Below, in pieces: positions 14,623-22,401 of a stretch of DNA of 24,900 bases (positions are counted from its first letter, which is position 1; every line of letters begins with the position of its first letter). Position numbers and translations under genes: made by a program. The notes under the pieces were generated by a model. That model saw nothing but the letters and a program-made list of their open reading frames with translations, made no database searches and was not told the DNA's origin. Origin of the DNA: Gammaproteobacteria bacterium (lineage in GTDB: Bacteria > Pseudomonadota > Gammaproteobacteria > JAABTG01); contig JASJBY010000015.1 of NCBI GenBank assembly GCA_030066245.1, positions 1-24,900 on the forward strand, in the 5' to 3' direction.

Positions 14623-16439
14623 CGCTGCCTCGCTGGAGCTTGGACCTGATGTCCTAGCTTAACAGGCGCCAGGTCTCCCTTCAGCCACAGCTGCTGGATG
14701 GCGCGTCTCAAGACCGCCTGCCTGTCCGGCTCTTCGGTCACCGCCAGCAGCCCTTCGTAAAGAAACCGGGCATCGTCACGCAGCCCGGCCTCACCAAGCG
14801 CCTCGGCTGCCCGATAGCGCGCCGTCTGAGCCCAGGCGTCCATGGCATGCGGTTCCGGGACCATGGCGGAGCGCAGATACAGGCGCGCCGCCGCCACCGG
14901 CCGACCCATGGCCGCCAGTGAATCCGCCATCCAGAACTGAAGCTCGCGGACAGCCCTGGCATCGGACGTCCGCCCCAGGATCTCGCTGGATATATCGTAG
15001 GCAGTCTGATGCTCGCCGAGAGTCTGCAGGTCGAAGATGACCTGGTTGGCACGCTCCACCATCTCCGGAGAGAGGCTTTCCCGGGTCGCGATGAGCTCGC
15101 GCAGCATCGCAATGCCTCTGGTCTGGTGACCGCCCAGGATCTGCACACGCGCCCGTTGCAGGCTCCATGCCATGGCATCAGTGCCGGTCGGCGCCTGGTC
15201 CAGGCCAGCCATGAGCCGGGAAGCCAATACGATGTCCCTTTCACCGACGGCCTGCTCCACCAGCCCGTATCGCGCCGCACGCGGTATCGATTCCACATCC
15301 GGGAATCGCCCGCTCTTGAGATAAAGCTGCCGCAGCACCTGCGCTCCCCGCTCGCCGGCGTGCAGATCCACCAGCTGGTGATGGGCCTCTTCGCTTGCCG
15401 GCCCATCGTCCGCATTCAACGCCAGATAGGCGTAAACGGCACGCGCTCGGGTGGGCTGCTTGTCGACCAGGGAGTCGGCAAGGGCGAACCACGCCGGATG
15501 ATTGCCTACCAGAAGCTGCTGCGCGTTCGCCAGCTCCTGTGCGTAGGTCTCGTAGGCGGTCCAGAGCACGTCGGCATCCGGCTGCACGGGACTGTCGGCA
15601 ACCAGAGTGCGATGCACCAGGGCGACGGCATGCTCCAGGGCTGTGATCCACATCTCCCCGTTACCATCGCGTCGCGCGGCCTCGGCCAGCGTCCCCCAGA
15701 GCTGATAGGCAAGCGCCGGCTCCAGCCCCTGTTGCTGCAGAAGCCGCTCGACCCGTGCATTCAGCTTGTCCGCGCGGATGTGTCCACTGCGGCTGCTGGC
15801 CAGCAGCCGCAGAACCCTCGCTTCGAGGCCCGGAAGGTCCTTGAGCAGCCGCTCGGCCTCTTCGGCTCGACCAGCGCGCACCAACACCCGCGCGCGCAGC
15901 AGCTTCCACTCTTCGCTGCTGTCACCGTAATCGAGCTGGTAGCGCAGCATGGCTGCCTGGGCGTCCTCGATTCGACCCTCGGTGAGGTAGCTGCGGATGA
16001 TCAGACGACGCCAGGCGACCAAGTGCGCCGCCAAAGACTCACGGGGCTGCCCCCAAACCAGACGCGCCAGGCGCTCGCGTGCGGAGCGGCCCTGCCCGGT
16101 ATTCACTTCGGCTTCCGACATGGTGGTCTCGGCCCAGACCACGAAGTCGGCCGGCACTTTCCTGGGCAGCCGCCTCAGACGCGTCAGCACCGCGTGCGAG
16201 TCACCCTGCAGCTGATAAATGGAGATCCGCTCCCGCTCCCAGCGCGCCCAGGCTGTCGGGTCGGTTTGCACGGAAGGTTGATGCTCGTCGAGGATGCGGA
16301 CGGCCAGGTGTGGCGTGCCCTCCCGAGCCAGCCGGGAAATCTCGTCCAGTTGCACGTCTGCGAATGCCGGCGGGGCAAAGACCAGCAGGGCCGCCAGCAG
16401 CCATCCCCAGGAACGCGGCTTGGGTGTCTTCAGCGGCAC
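14619..16439 (-). CDS. Secreted helical-repeat (TPR-like) protein of unknown function
   Basis: The 606-residue protein has a signal peptide (WGWLLAALLVFAPPAFA, cleaved near residue 27). It then consists almost entirely of alpha-helical pairs resembling TPR/SEL1 repeats, for example SARERLARLVWGQP, EEWKLLRARVLVRAGRAEEAERLL and DARFLYEGLLAVTEEPDR. No catalytic motif is visible, so a periplasmic scaffold or adaptor is the natural inference. The start is a GTG at 16439 with GGA about 7 bp upstream. It sits between rplS (54 bp upstream) and ogt (ATGA overlap), so it may be read through from the rpsP operon. I do not recognise a named family. Confidence 0.8.
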   Translation of the reverse strand: MPLKTPKPRSWGWLLAALLVFAPPAFADVQLDEISRLAREGTPHLAVRILDEHQPSVQTDPTAWARWERERISIYQLQGDSHAVLTRLRRLPRKVPADFVVWAETTMSEAEVNTGQGRSARERLARLVWGQPRESLAAHLVAWRRLIIRSYLTEGRIEDAQAAMLRYQLDYGDSSEEWKLLRARVLVRAGRAEEAERLLKDLPGLEARVLRLLASSRSGHIRADKLNARVERLLQQQGLEPALAYQLWGTLAEAARRDGNGEMWITALEHAVALVHRTLVADSPVQPDADVLWTAYETYAQELANAQQLLVGNHPAWFALADSLVDKQPTRARAVYAYLALNADDGPASEEAHHQLVDLHAGERGAQVLRQLYLKSGRFPDVESIPRAARYGLVEQAVGERDIVLASRLMAGLDQAPTGTDAMAWSLQRARVQILGGHQTRGIAMLRELIATRESLSPEMVERANQVIFDLQTLGEHQTAYDISSEILGRTSDARAVRELQFWMADSLAAMGRPVAAARLYLRSAMVPEPHAMDAWAQTARYRAAEALGEAGLRDDARFLYEGLLAVTEEPDRQAVLRRAIQQLWLKGDLAPVKLGHQVQAPARQR

Positions 16440-16493
16440 GCGAGGATCCGGCGTCTCCAGAAAGCGGCCAGGTAGCGTGGCGGGAAGCGCGGG

Positions 16494-16838
16494 CTAGATC
16501 TTCTCCTTGATTCGGGCGGCATGGCCGCGACGCCCGCGCAGATAATAGAGCTTGGCCCGGCGGACCTTTCCGCGCCGCTTTACCTTGACATCGTGGATAG
16601 CCGGGCTGAAGGTCTGGAACACGCGCTCCACCCCCTCTCCATGGGAAATCTTGCGGACGGTGAAGGCAGAATTCAGGCCTCTGTTTCGCTTCGCGATGAC
16701 CACGCCTTCGAATGCCTGGAGGCGCTCGCGATTACCTTCGATGACCTTCACCTGCACGATGACCGTATCGCCGGGGGCAAAGTCCGGCAGTTCGCGGGTC
16801 ATCTGTTCCTTATCCAATTCCTGGATGATATTGCTCAT
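16494..16838 (-). CDS. rplS: 50S ribosomal protein L19
   Basis: Component of the 30S-50S interface of the large subunit. The 114-residue protein is full length and matches the family throughout: MSNIIQELDKEQM at the start, FAPGDTVIVQVKV, GEGVERVFQTFSP, and RRGKVRRAKLYYLRGRRG near the end. ATG 16838 is the family start; the in-frame extension upstream into the trmD-rplS gap is not conserved sequence. Last gene of the standard rpsP-rimM-trmD-rplS operon, 71 bp after trmD. No convincing terminator separates it from the secreted repeat protein gene. Confidence 0.97.
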   Translation of the reverse strand: MSNIIQELDKEQMTRELPDFAPGDTVIVQVKVIEGNRERLQAFEGVVIAKRNRGLNSAFTVRKISHGEGVERVFQTFSPAIHDVKVKRRGKVRRAKLYYLRGRRGHAARIKEKI

Positions 16839-16909
16839 GATTGCATCCACCCCGATTCGTGATTCTGTCGTGTGACTGGCAGCCGCGGCGTGTGGGCGTT
16901 CTCTGCCAG

Positions 16910-17653
16910 TCAAATCTCGTCGCGCTCCCTTATAAATTCGTCCAAGAGCGCCTGCTGCTCTGCGTCCAGCGTCAGCTTTTCCAGCAAGTCCCGCCGCCGC
17001 TTCCAGGTCCGGCCCAGGGCTTGCCGGAGACGCCACCGCCTGATCGCCTGGTGGTTCCCTCCGAGCAGGACTTCGGGCACTCTCCGTCCGCCAATCTCCT
17101 CGGGGCGAGTGTAATGGGGCCAGTCGAGCAGACCGTCGAAAAACGAGTCTGCGCAGGCCGATGCCTGATCACCCAACGTCCCCGGCTGCAAGCGGATAAT
17201 CGCGTCGACCATCACCATGGCCGCCAGTTCTCCGCCGCTGAGCACGTAGTCTCCGATGGACCACTCTTCGTCGATCTCACTCTCGACCACGCGCTCGTCT
17301 ATGCCCTCGTACCGCCCGGCCACCAGCACGATGCTCTTTCGGGTGGCCAGTTCTACCACCCCCTGCTGCTCCAGCCGGCGCCCTTGGGGCGTGAGGTAAA
17401 TGACACTCGCTTTCCCGCCGGCATGGCGACGTGCTGCGCGTATGGTGCTGGCCAGGGGCTCGTACCGCATCACCATGCCGGGGCCGCCCCCGTAAGGACG
17501 GTCGTCCACCGTCCGGTGTGCGTCCGTCGCCAGGTCCCGGGGATTCCAGCAGGTGAGGCTTACCCGGCCTTGCTGTATGGCGCGCCCGGTGATCCCGCAA
17601 CATCGGAGGGCCTCGAACATGGCCGGGAAAAGCGTGACAATGCCGATGCGCAA
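16910..17653 (-). CDS. trmD: tRNA (guanine37-N1)-methyltransferase TrmD
   Basis: Methylates G37 of tRNAs reading CNN codons using S-adenosylmethionine, which prevents +1 frameshifting. The protein has the SPOUT trefoil-knot motifs PYGGGPGMVM, LVAGRYEGIDERV and SIGDYVLSGGE, and the C-terminal LLGGNHQAIRRWR segment. The 247-residue length is normal. The start is inferred to be TTG at 17653, giving (M)RIGIVTLFP, the typical TrmD opening, with GGGGA about 7 bp upstream. No ATG or GTG exists nearby; a further TTG at 17686 would overlap rimM. Third gene of the rpsP operon. Confidence 0.96.
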   Translation of the reverse strand: MRIGIVTLFPAMFEALRCCGITGRAIQQGRVSLTCWNPRDLATDAHRTVDDRPYGGGPGMVMRYEPLASTIRAARRHAGGKASVIYLTPQGRRLEQQGVVELATRKSIVLVAGRYEGIDERVVESEIDEEWSIGDYVLSGGELAAMVMVDAIIRLQPGTLGDQASACADSFFDGLLDWPHYTRPEEIGGRRVPEVLLGGNHQAIRRWRLRQALGRTWKRRRDLLEKLTLDAEQQALLDEFIRERDEI

Positions 17654-17667
17654 GCCGCTATCCCCGC

Positions 17668-18180
17668 TCAGAGGTCCGCGTCCCAATCGACCCGTAACAC
17701 GCCCATCGACAGGTCCACTTCCAGCACCACGTCCCCGGGCAGATACGGCACCAGACGTTCACTCTCTCCAACGACCACGAGAACGTCGTTGGAGCCCGTC
17801 TCCATGAGGTGCTCCACGCTGCCGAGGTCCACGCCCGCCTGGTTTACTACCCGCAGGCCGATGAGGTCAGTCCAGTAGTACTCGCCGGACTCCAGGGCAG
17901 GCAGCTGCGAACGGTCGACGGCAATCACCGCATCCAGCAGCTGTCGCGCTGTCTCTCTGTCCTCGCAGCCGTCCAACCGGGCCACAAGGCCCTTACCCTG
18001 GCGACGCCCGTCCAGTAACTTGGCTGCCCGCCACTCATCCCCCGTATCCAGATACCAGGGCGAGTAATTCAATATGTTCTCGGGCGGATCCGTGTGGGAG
18101 TAGACTTTCACCCAACCCCGCACACCATGCGCGCCGACGACACGGCCCAGGACTACCCGCCGGGAGCCTTTTACAGCCAC
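17668..18180 (-). CDS. rimM: Ribosome maturation factor RimM
   Basis: Assists assembly of the 30S head by binding S19. The 170-residue protein has the N-terminal RimM beta-barrel (VVLGRVVGAHGVRGWVKVYSHTDPPENIL) and the C-terminal PRC-barrel (SGEYYWTDLIGLRVVN ... ERLVPYLPGDVV). The start is GTG at 18180, with GGGA immediately upstream; no ATG is in frame nearby. It follows rpsP by 25 bp and precedes trmD by 14 bp, the standard order of this operon. Confidence 0.96.
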   Translation of the reverse strand: MAVKGSRRVVLGRVVGAHGVRGWVKVYSHTDPPENILNYSPWYLDTGDEWRAAKLLDGRRQGKGLVARLDGCEDRETARQLLDAVIAVDRSQLPALESGEYYWTDLIGLRVVNQAGVDLGSVEHLMETGSNDVLVVVGESERLVPYLPGDVVLEVDLSMGVLRVDWDADL

Positions 18181-18205
18181 CCCATCCCGTGCCGGAGCCC
18201 GTGAA

Positions 18206-18448
18206 TCAGGCTGCGTGCTGCTTGATTAGCTTGGCGACCCGCTCCGAGGTCTTGGCGCCCTGCGTCAGCCAGTGGTTGAGACGCTCCGTGTCGATACGAA
18301 ACGTCTCTTCCCGTTCGTTGGCGATAGGGTTGAAGAAGCCGAGACGCTCTATGAAGCGCCCATCCCGCTTGTTTCGGCTATCGGTCACGATGATGTTGTA
18401 GTAGGGCCGCTTCTTGGCGCCACCTCGAGCCAGACGAATCGTTACCAT
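18206..18448 (-). CDS. rpsP: 30S ribosomal protein S16
   Basis: The 80-residue protein matches S16 throughout: MVTIRLARGGAKKRPYYNI, SRNKRDGRFIERLGFFNP, and the helix RLNHWLTQGAKTSERVAKLI. First gene of the rpsP-rimM-trmD-rplS operon. ATG 18448 is the family start; the in-frame extension upstream is not S16 sequence. The ribosome site is weak (GAG about 12 bp away). Confidence 0.97.
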   Translation of the reverse strand: MVTIRLARGGAKKRPYYNIIVTDSRNKRDGRFIERLGFFNPIANEREETFRIDTERLNHWLTQGAKTSERVAKLIKQHAA

Positions 18449-18503
18449 GGGCTGTCGCTCTTGAATTCGTTTCTTTCGATCCGCACGCGTCGAAAAGCGC
18501 GGT

Positions 18504-18509
18504 ATTGTA
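18504..18509 (-). promoter_or_regulatory. Possible -10 element of the rpsP operon promoter
   Basis: On the minus strand TACAAT matches the sigma-70 -10 consensus at 5 of 6 positions, about 55 bp upstream of the rpsP start, within the 190-bp ffh-rpsP gap. The -35 region (TTTCCT at 17-bp spacing) is poor, so this is a candidate only. Confidence 0.3.
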
Positions 18510-18579
18510 CGGATCTGGGACAGGAAAGGAAAGGGGAAGAAGTAATGGTGGGTCGGTGACCGGCGCTGCATCTGACAGC

Positions 18580-18599
18580 GGCCGGAAAGCAGCCCGGCC
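18580..18599. repeat. GC-rich inverted repeat between ffh and rpsP
   Basis: GGCCGG (18580-18585) pairs with CCGGCC (18594-18599) around an 8-nt loop. It lies about 40-60 bp past the ffh stop on the minus strand. It might help transcription ending after ffh, but no T-tract follows. Confidence 0.4.
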
Positions 18600-18640
18600 C
18601 CGGAAGCGCGTTACGCTCAGCCGCGGCGCAAACCTACCAT

Positions 18641-20002
18641 CTAGAAAGGCATCCCTGGTGGCATGCGACCCTGCAGCCCGCGCATCATCTTGGCCATGCC
18701 GCCCTTTTTCGACACCTTTTTCATCATCTTCTCCATCTGTGAGAACTGCTTCAGCAGTCTGTTCACATCCTGAATCTGGGTCCCGGAACCGGCGGCGATA
18801 CGGCGACGGCGCGAGCCTTTGATAATTGCCGGGAAGCGTCTTTCTCCCGGAGTCATGGAGTTGATGATGGCTTCCATACGCACCACCTCCCGGTCGTTGA
18901 CCTGATCCTTGACCCCCGCCGGCAGATCTCCCACCCCGGGCAGCTTGTCCATCAGCCCGGCCAGCCCCCCCATATTGCGCATTTGCACGAGCTGCTCGCG
19001 GAAGTCCTCCAGATCAAAGCCTTTACCCTTCTTGAGCTTTGCCGCCAGCTGCTGGGCCTTATCCTTGTCGACGCCGCGTTCCACCTCCTCGATGAGGCTC
19101 ATCACGTCCCCCATGCCGAGGATGCGGGAAGCAATGCGATCGGGGTGGAAAGGCTCCAAGGCCGCGACTTTCTCACCGACGCCCATGAACTTGATCGGCT
19201 TTCCGGTGATGTGACGAACCGAAAGCGCGGCACCGCCGCGAGCGTCACCGTCCGCCTTGGTCAGGATCACTCCGGTGAGCGGCAGCGCGTCACCAAACGC
19301 CTTGGCCGTGTTGGCAGCGTCCTGACCCGTCATGCTGTCCACCACGAACAGCGTCTCAACAGGATTCACCGCCTCGTGCAGCCGCTGGATCTCGTCCATC
19401 ATTTCCTGGTCGATATGTAACCGACCCGCAGTGTCCAGTATCACCACGTCTGCAAATTGCTTGCGACCCTGCTCCAGGGCACCCTGGGCGATGGTCACCG
19501 GCTTCTGGGAAGCCTCGCTGTTAAAAAACTCGCATCCGACGGCATCGGCGAGAGTTTGCAGCTGTTTGATCGCTGCCGGCCGGTAGACATCGCAGCTGGC
19601 AACCAGCACCTTCTTCTTTTTCCGTTCCCGCAGCCAAAGAGCCAGCTTGGCCACCGTCGTGGTCTTGCCGGAGCCCTGCAGACCCGCCATTAGCAGAACG
19701 GCGGGGGGTTTGGCGTGCAGATCCAGCTCTTCATTCTGCTCGCCCATGACCGTGAGCAACTCGTCGCGCACCACGCGAATAAGCTCCTGGCCGGGTGTCA
19801 GGCTCTGCAACACCTGCTGGCCCACGGCGCGTTCCCGCACCCGTTCCACGAAGGCTCTGACTACGGGCAAAGCCACATCCGCCTCGAGCAGCGCCATGCG
19901 CACCTCGCGCAGCGCGTCCTTGATGTTCGACTCGGTGAGACGCCCCTGGCCCTTCAGATTCTTAAGGGTCCTGCCAAGTCGCTCTGTCAGGTTCTCAAAC
20001 AC
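18641..20002 (-). CDS. ffh: Signal recognition particle GTPase Ffh
   Basis: Binds signal sequences of nascent membrane proteins with 4.5S RNA and docks to FtsY. The 453-residue protein has the N domain (1-85) and the GTPase G domain with GLQGSGKTTT (107-116), DTAGR (190-194) and TKADGDARGG (248-257). The methionine-rich M domain (about 325-453) carries the RNA-binding GSRRRRIAAGSGTQIQDVN segment and ends in MPPGMPF. The start is GTG at 20002 with GGAG 7 bp upstream, an excellent site. Head-to-tail with the rpsP operon, 190 bp away; the heptamer repeat array lies upstream of its start. Confidence 0.97.
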   Translation of the reverse strand: MFENLTERLGRTLKNLKGQGRLTESNIKDALREVRMALLEADVALPVVRAFVERVRERAVGQQVLQSLTPGQELIRVVRDELLTVMGEQNEELDLHAKPPAVLLMAGLQGSGKTTTVAKLALWLRERKKKKVLVASCDVYRPAAIKQLQTLADAVGCEFFNSEASQKPVTIAQGALEQGRKQFADVVILDTAGRLHIDQEMMDEIQRLHEAVNPVETLFVVDSMTGQDAANTAKAFGDALPLTGVILTKADGDARGGAALSVRHITGKPIKFMGVGEKVAALEPFHPDRIASRILGMGDVMSLIEEVERGVDKDKAQQLAAKLKKGKGFDLEDFREQLVQMRNMGGLAGLMDKLPGVGDLPAGVKDQVNDREVVRMEAIINSMTPGERRFPAIIKGSRRRRIAAGSGTQIQDVNRLLKQFSQMEKMMKKVSKKGGMAKMMRGLQGRMPPGMPF

Positions 20003-20081
20003 AGATGCACTCCTCGAATCAAACTAACCGTTGCCCCACCGCCGCTCCCGCTTCACGAGTCACTGCTCCCTGCTTCCTACC

Positions 20082-20172
20082 CACTACTCACTACTCACTA
20101 CTCACTACTCACTGCTCACTACTCACTACTCACTACTCACTGCTCACTGCTCACTACTCACTATTCACTTTC
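20082..20172. repeat. 7-bp tandem repeat array (CACTACT)n
   Basis: Thirteen consecutive heptamers run from 20082. Eight are CACTACT, three are CACTGCT, one is CACTATT and the last is degenerate (CACTTTC). Looser relatives (CACTGCT at 20061-20067) precede the array. On the minus strand the unit reads AGTAGTG. The array fills most of the ffh-queC gap, and its right end forms the last codons and the TAG stop of queC. All plus-strand frames through it read as a spurious Leu-Thr-His-Tyr-Ser repeat, because the 7-bp unit cycles through three frames over 21 bp. Confidence 0.95.
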
Positions 20173-20862
20173 TAACGAGCGAGAGGGTGCCTCCCGGTAC
20201 CGCGTCGGATCCGCAATACCCGCATCCTGGAATCCGCGGGCGCGAATCCGACAGGAGTCACAGACACCGCAGGCGACACCTTCCTCGTCCGCCTGATAGC
20301 AGGATACGGTGAGACCGTAAGCCACCCCCAGACGCACGCCTTCCTTGATGATCTCGGGCTTTGACAGGTCAATCAGCGGCGTATGAATGCGCGTCGGATT
20401 GCCCTCCACGCCGGTCCGGGTCCCCAGGCGGGCAACCTCCTGGAAAGCGGCAATGAACACCGCCCGGCAATCCGGGTAGCCCGAATAATCCACGGCATTC
20501 ACCCCGATGAAGAGATCCGGTGCCTCGAGCACCTCTGCCCACCCGACACCGAGTGCGAGCAGCAGAGTGTTGCGGGCCGGCACGTAGGTGGGCGGGATCC
20601 CGGTGGTAGGCTGCTCGGGAACCGCTATCTGCGGGTCGGTAAGCGCCGAACCGCCTATGGCACACAAATCCGCTCTGACGACGCGATGCTCCCGGACTCC
20701 CAGGGACTCCGCAACCCGAGCGGCGGCCTGCAGCTCGGCGCGGTGCCGCTGACCGTAATCCAGGCTGAGAGCGTAGCAATCGTAGCCTCGCGCCCGGGCG
20801 ACGGCCAGACAGGTGGCCGAATCCAGTCCACCGGAGAGCAAAACGACAGCTTTCTTGGTCAT
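20161..20862 (-). CDS. queC: 7-cyano-7-deazaguanine synthase QueC
   Basis: ATP-dependent conversion of 7-carboxy-7-deazaguanine to preQ0 in queuosine biosynthesis. The 233-residue protein has the PP-loop SGGLDS (10-15), the YVPARNTLLLALG and GVNAVDYSGYPDCR segments, and four zinc-ligand cysteines C188, C198, C201 and C204. ATG 20862 gives MTKKAVVLLSGG, the typical start. It lies 48 bp downstream of queE. The last residues (LESE) and the stop lie within the edge of the heptamer repeat array, so the C-terminus may vary between strains. Confidence 0.96.
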   Translation of the reverse strand: MTKKAVVLLSGGLDSATCLAVARARGYDCYALSLDYGQRHRAELQAAARVAESLGVREHRVVRADLCAIGGSALTDPQIAVPEQPTTGIPPTYVPARNTLLLALGVGWAEVLEAPDLFIGVNAVDYSGYPDCRAVFIAAFQEVARLGTRTGVEGNPTRIHTPLIDLSKPEIIKEGVRLGVAYGLTVSCYQADEEGVACGVCDSCRIRARGFQDAGIADPTRYREAPSRSLESE

Positions 20863-20910
20863 GAAGCGTTAAGAGATTGCACCCCGTGTCCCGCGTGGTT
20901 TATCTTCACT

Positions 20911-21549
20911 TCAGCGGCCCGGCTCATCGCTCCAGAGCAGCTTGTGGAGCTGGATCTGCAGGCGAACGGGCAGTCGGTCGGCCAGGATCCAATCCGCCAG
21001 CCGGGCGGGGTCCAGCTGGCCGTAGCTGGGAGAGAACAGGACTTCACAGCGTGAAGCGAGCCGCAGCTCAGTGAGCTTCTGCTTCGCCCATTCATAGTCC
21101 CGCCGGTCGCACAGCACGAACTTCACCTGGTCCCGCTCGGTGAGACTTTCCGCGTTCGCGTAGAGGTTGCGCGCCTCCTCCCCCGAGCCTGGCGTCTTTA
21201 AATCCATGACCTTGACCACACGCGCATCGACCGGAGCCACGTCCAGCGCGCCGCTGGTCTCCAGCGAGACCTCGTAACCGGCGTCGCAGAGGCGAGTCAG
21301 GAGCACGGTGCAGGCTTTCTGGGCCAGGGGCTCGCCCCCCGTCACGGTGACGTGGCGGACACCGTAGGCGGCAACCTGCTGTGCGATCTGGTCCAGGGAT
21401 TGGGTTTGGCCCCCGGTGAAAGCGTAAGCCGTATCACAGTACTGGCAACGCAGCGGGCAGCCCGTCAGACGGACGAAAACCGTCGGCCAGCCGACCGTGC
21501 GGCTCTCGCCCTGCAGCGACAGAAAGATCTCAGTAACGCGAAGGGCTAC
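20911..21549 (-). CDS. queE: 7-carboxy-7-deazaguanine synthase QueE, no canonical start codon
   Basis: Radical SAM enzyme making the deazaguanine ring of queuosine. The frame from 21549 gives 212 residues with a typical N-terminus (ALRVTEIFLSLQGESR), the cluster motif C31-x3-C35-x2-C38 (GCPLRCQYCDTAYAF), the VTGGEPL motif and SLETSG. The frame is uninterrupted back to an in-frame TGA at the cpoB end, but there is no ATG, GTG or TTG before the internal GTG at 21345, which would delete the iron-sulfur motif. Where family members begin with Met-Ala-Leu-Arg, the sequence reads GTA GCC CTT CGC, and AGGAGG is well placed upstream. Either a rare non-canonical start, a point error or small indel in the assembly, or a damaged gene. 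It begins within two bases of the cpoB stop, so coupled translation is expected. Confidence 0.88.
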   Translation of the reverse strand, partial: VALRVTEIFLSLQGESRTVGWPTVFVRLTGCPLRCQYCDTAYAFTGGQTQSLDQIAQQVAAYGVRHVTVTGGEPLAQKACTVLLTRLCDAGYEVSLETSGALDVAPVDARVVKVMDLKTPGSGEEARNLYANAESLTERDQVKFVLCDRRDYEWAKQKLTELRLASRCEVLFSPSYGQLDPARLADWILADRLPVRLQIQLHKLLWSDEPGR

Positions 21550-21550
21550 T

Positions 21551-22399
21551 TCAGCGCCCCTCCTGTTTCATGCGTCGCAAGCGCTCGTCGGCCAGACGAG
21601 CCGCAGTGGTTTTCGGATGATTGGTAACCAGCTCGCCGAGCGTTTGCCGCGCCCGCGCCTCGTCGCCCATCTCGTCGTAGATGTAGCCCACTTTGAGCAT
21701 GGCATGGGTCAGCTTGGAGCTGGCGGGGTACTTCTCCATCAGCTTCTGAAACTCCGCCAGGGCCGGCTCGAACTGCCGGGTCACGTAGTAAGCTTCTCCC
21801 AGCCAGTACTGGGCGTTGTCGGCGTAAATACCGCCGTCGAACTCCGCCAGAAAGTTATTGAAGGCATTGGCGGCCTGATCGTAGCGCCCTTCCTTCAACA
21901 GGTTGAAGGCGCGCTGGTATGCGGCCTGCTCCTTAACCGGGTCGATGCTGGATGCGGCGGGCGCGGGCATGACGCCGGCTTGCTGTGCCGGCCCGGTGGC
22001 CCGCGGCCGCGCTGTCGGGGCCGAGACCGGCGGCCTGGCAGCAGCGACTGGCGCCTGCGGTGCCGCTGCAACGCCCGGGCTGCGCGGCGCTCCCGCCTCC
22101 ATGCGGCGCAGACGCCGGTCCACATCAAGGTAGAGCTCCCGCTGGCGTTGCCTCAGCTGTTCCACGGTGAAAGTCTGTTGCTCCACTTCCCCGCGCAACT
22201 CCTGAAGCTCGGTCTGCAGCCGCTGAACACCCTCCATGAGGTCCATCATCGCTGAGCTGCTCATGAGCCGCTCCAGGCGCTGCAGCCGCTGTTCCACCGA
22301 GGGTCCACCGCGCTGGGCTGCTGCTCCCGCAGGCAGGAGCAGCACAGCCCCGACGATGGTGCCGAGCAGCCAGGGTCTCTGCCGCCAGCCGCCTCTCAC
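21551..22399 (-). CDS. cpoB: Cell division coordinator CpoB (YbgF), periplasmic TPR protein
   Basis: Coordinates PBP1B peptidoglycan synthesis with Tol-dependent outer-membrane constriction. The 282-residue protein has a signal peptide (about 1-27, ending PAGAAAQ) and a coiled-coil trimerisation segment (about 33-95, LQRLERLMSSS ... LRQRQRELYLDVDRRLRRM). A Pro/Ala-rich linker (about 100-145) follows, then TPR repeats (AAYQRAFNLLKEGRYDQAANAFNNFL, AQYWLGEAYYVTRQFEPALAEFQKLM and a third). GTG 22399 is preferred because GGGAA lies about 8 bp upstream; a TTG at 22405 overlapping the pal stop is the alternative. Its end contains the queE ribosome site. Confidence 0.94.
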   Translation of the reverse strand: MRGGWRQRPWLLGTIVGAVLLLPAGAAAQRGGPSVEQRLQRLERLMSSSAMMDLMEGVQRLQTELQELRGEVEQQTFTVEQLRQRQRELYLDVDRRLRRMEAGAPRSPGVAAAPQAPVAAARPPVSAPTARPRATGPAQQAGVMPAPAASSIDPVKEQAAYQRAFNLLKEGRYDQAANAFNNFLAEFDGGIYADNAQYWLGEAYYVTRQFEPALAEFQKLMEKYPASSKLTHAMLKVGYIYDEMGDEARARQTLGELVTNHPKTTAARLADERLRRMKQEGR

Positions 22400-22401
22400 G
22401 G

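Noticed and set aside
16839..17036. 66-residue N-terminal extension of L19
   Set aside because: It overlaps trmD and is not L19 sequence; MSNIIQELDKEQM is the conserved start.
20082..20172. CRISPR array
   Set aside because: Units are 7 bp, contiguous and without spacers, and no cas gene is present.
20031..20312. Plus-strand frames through the heptamer array encoding Leu-Thr-Thr-His-Tyr-Ser repeats
   Set aside because: The peptide is only the translation of a 7-bp DNA repeat, and the right part is antisense to queC.
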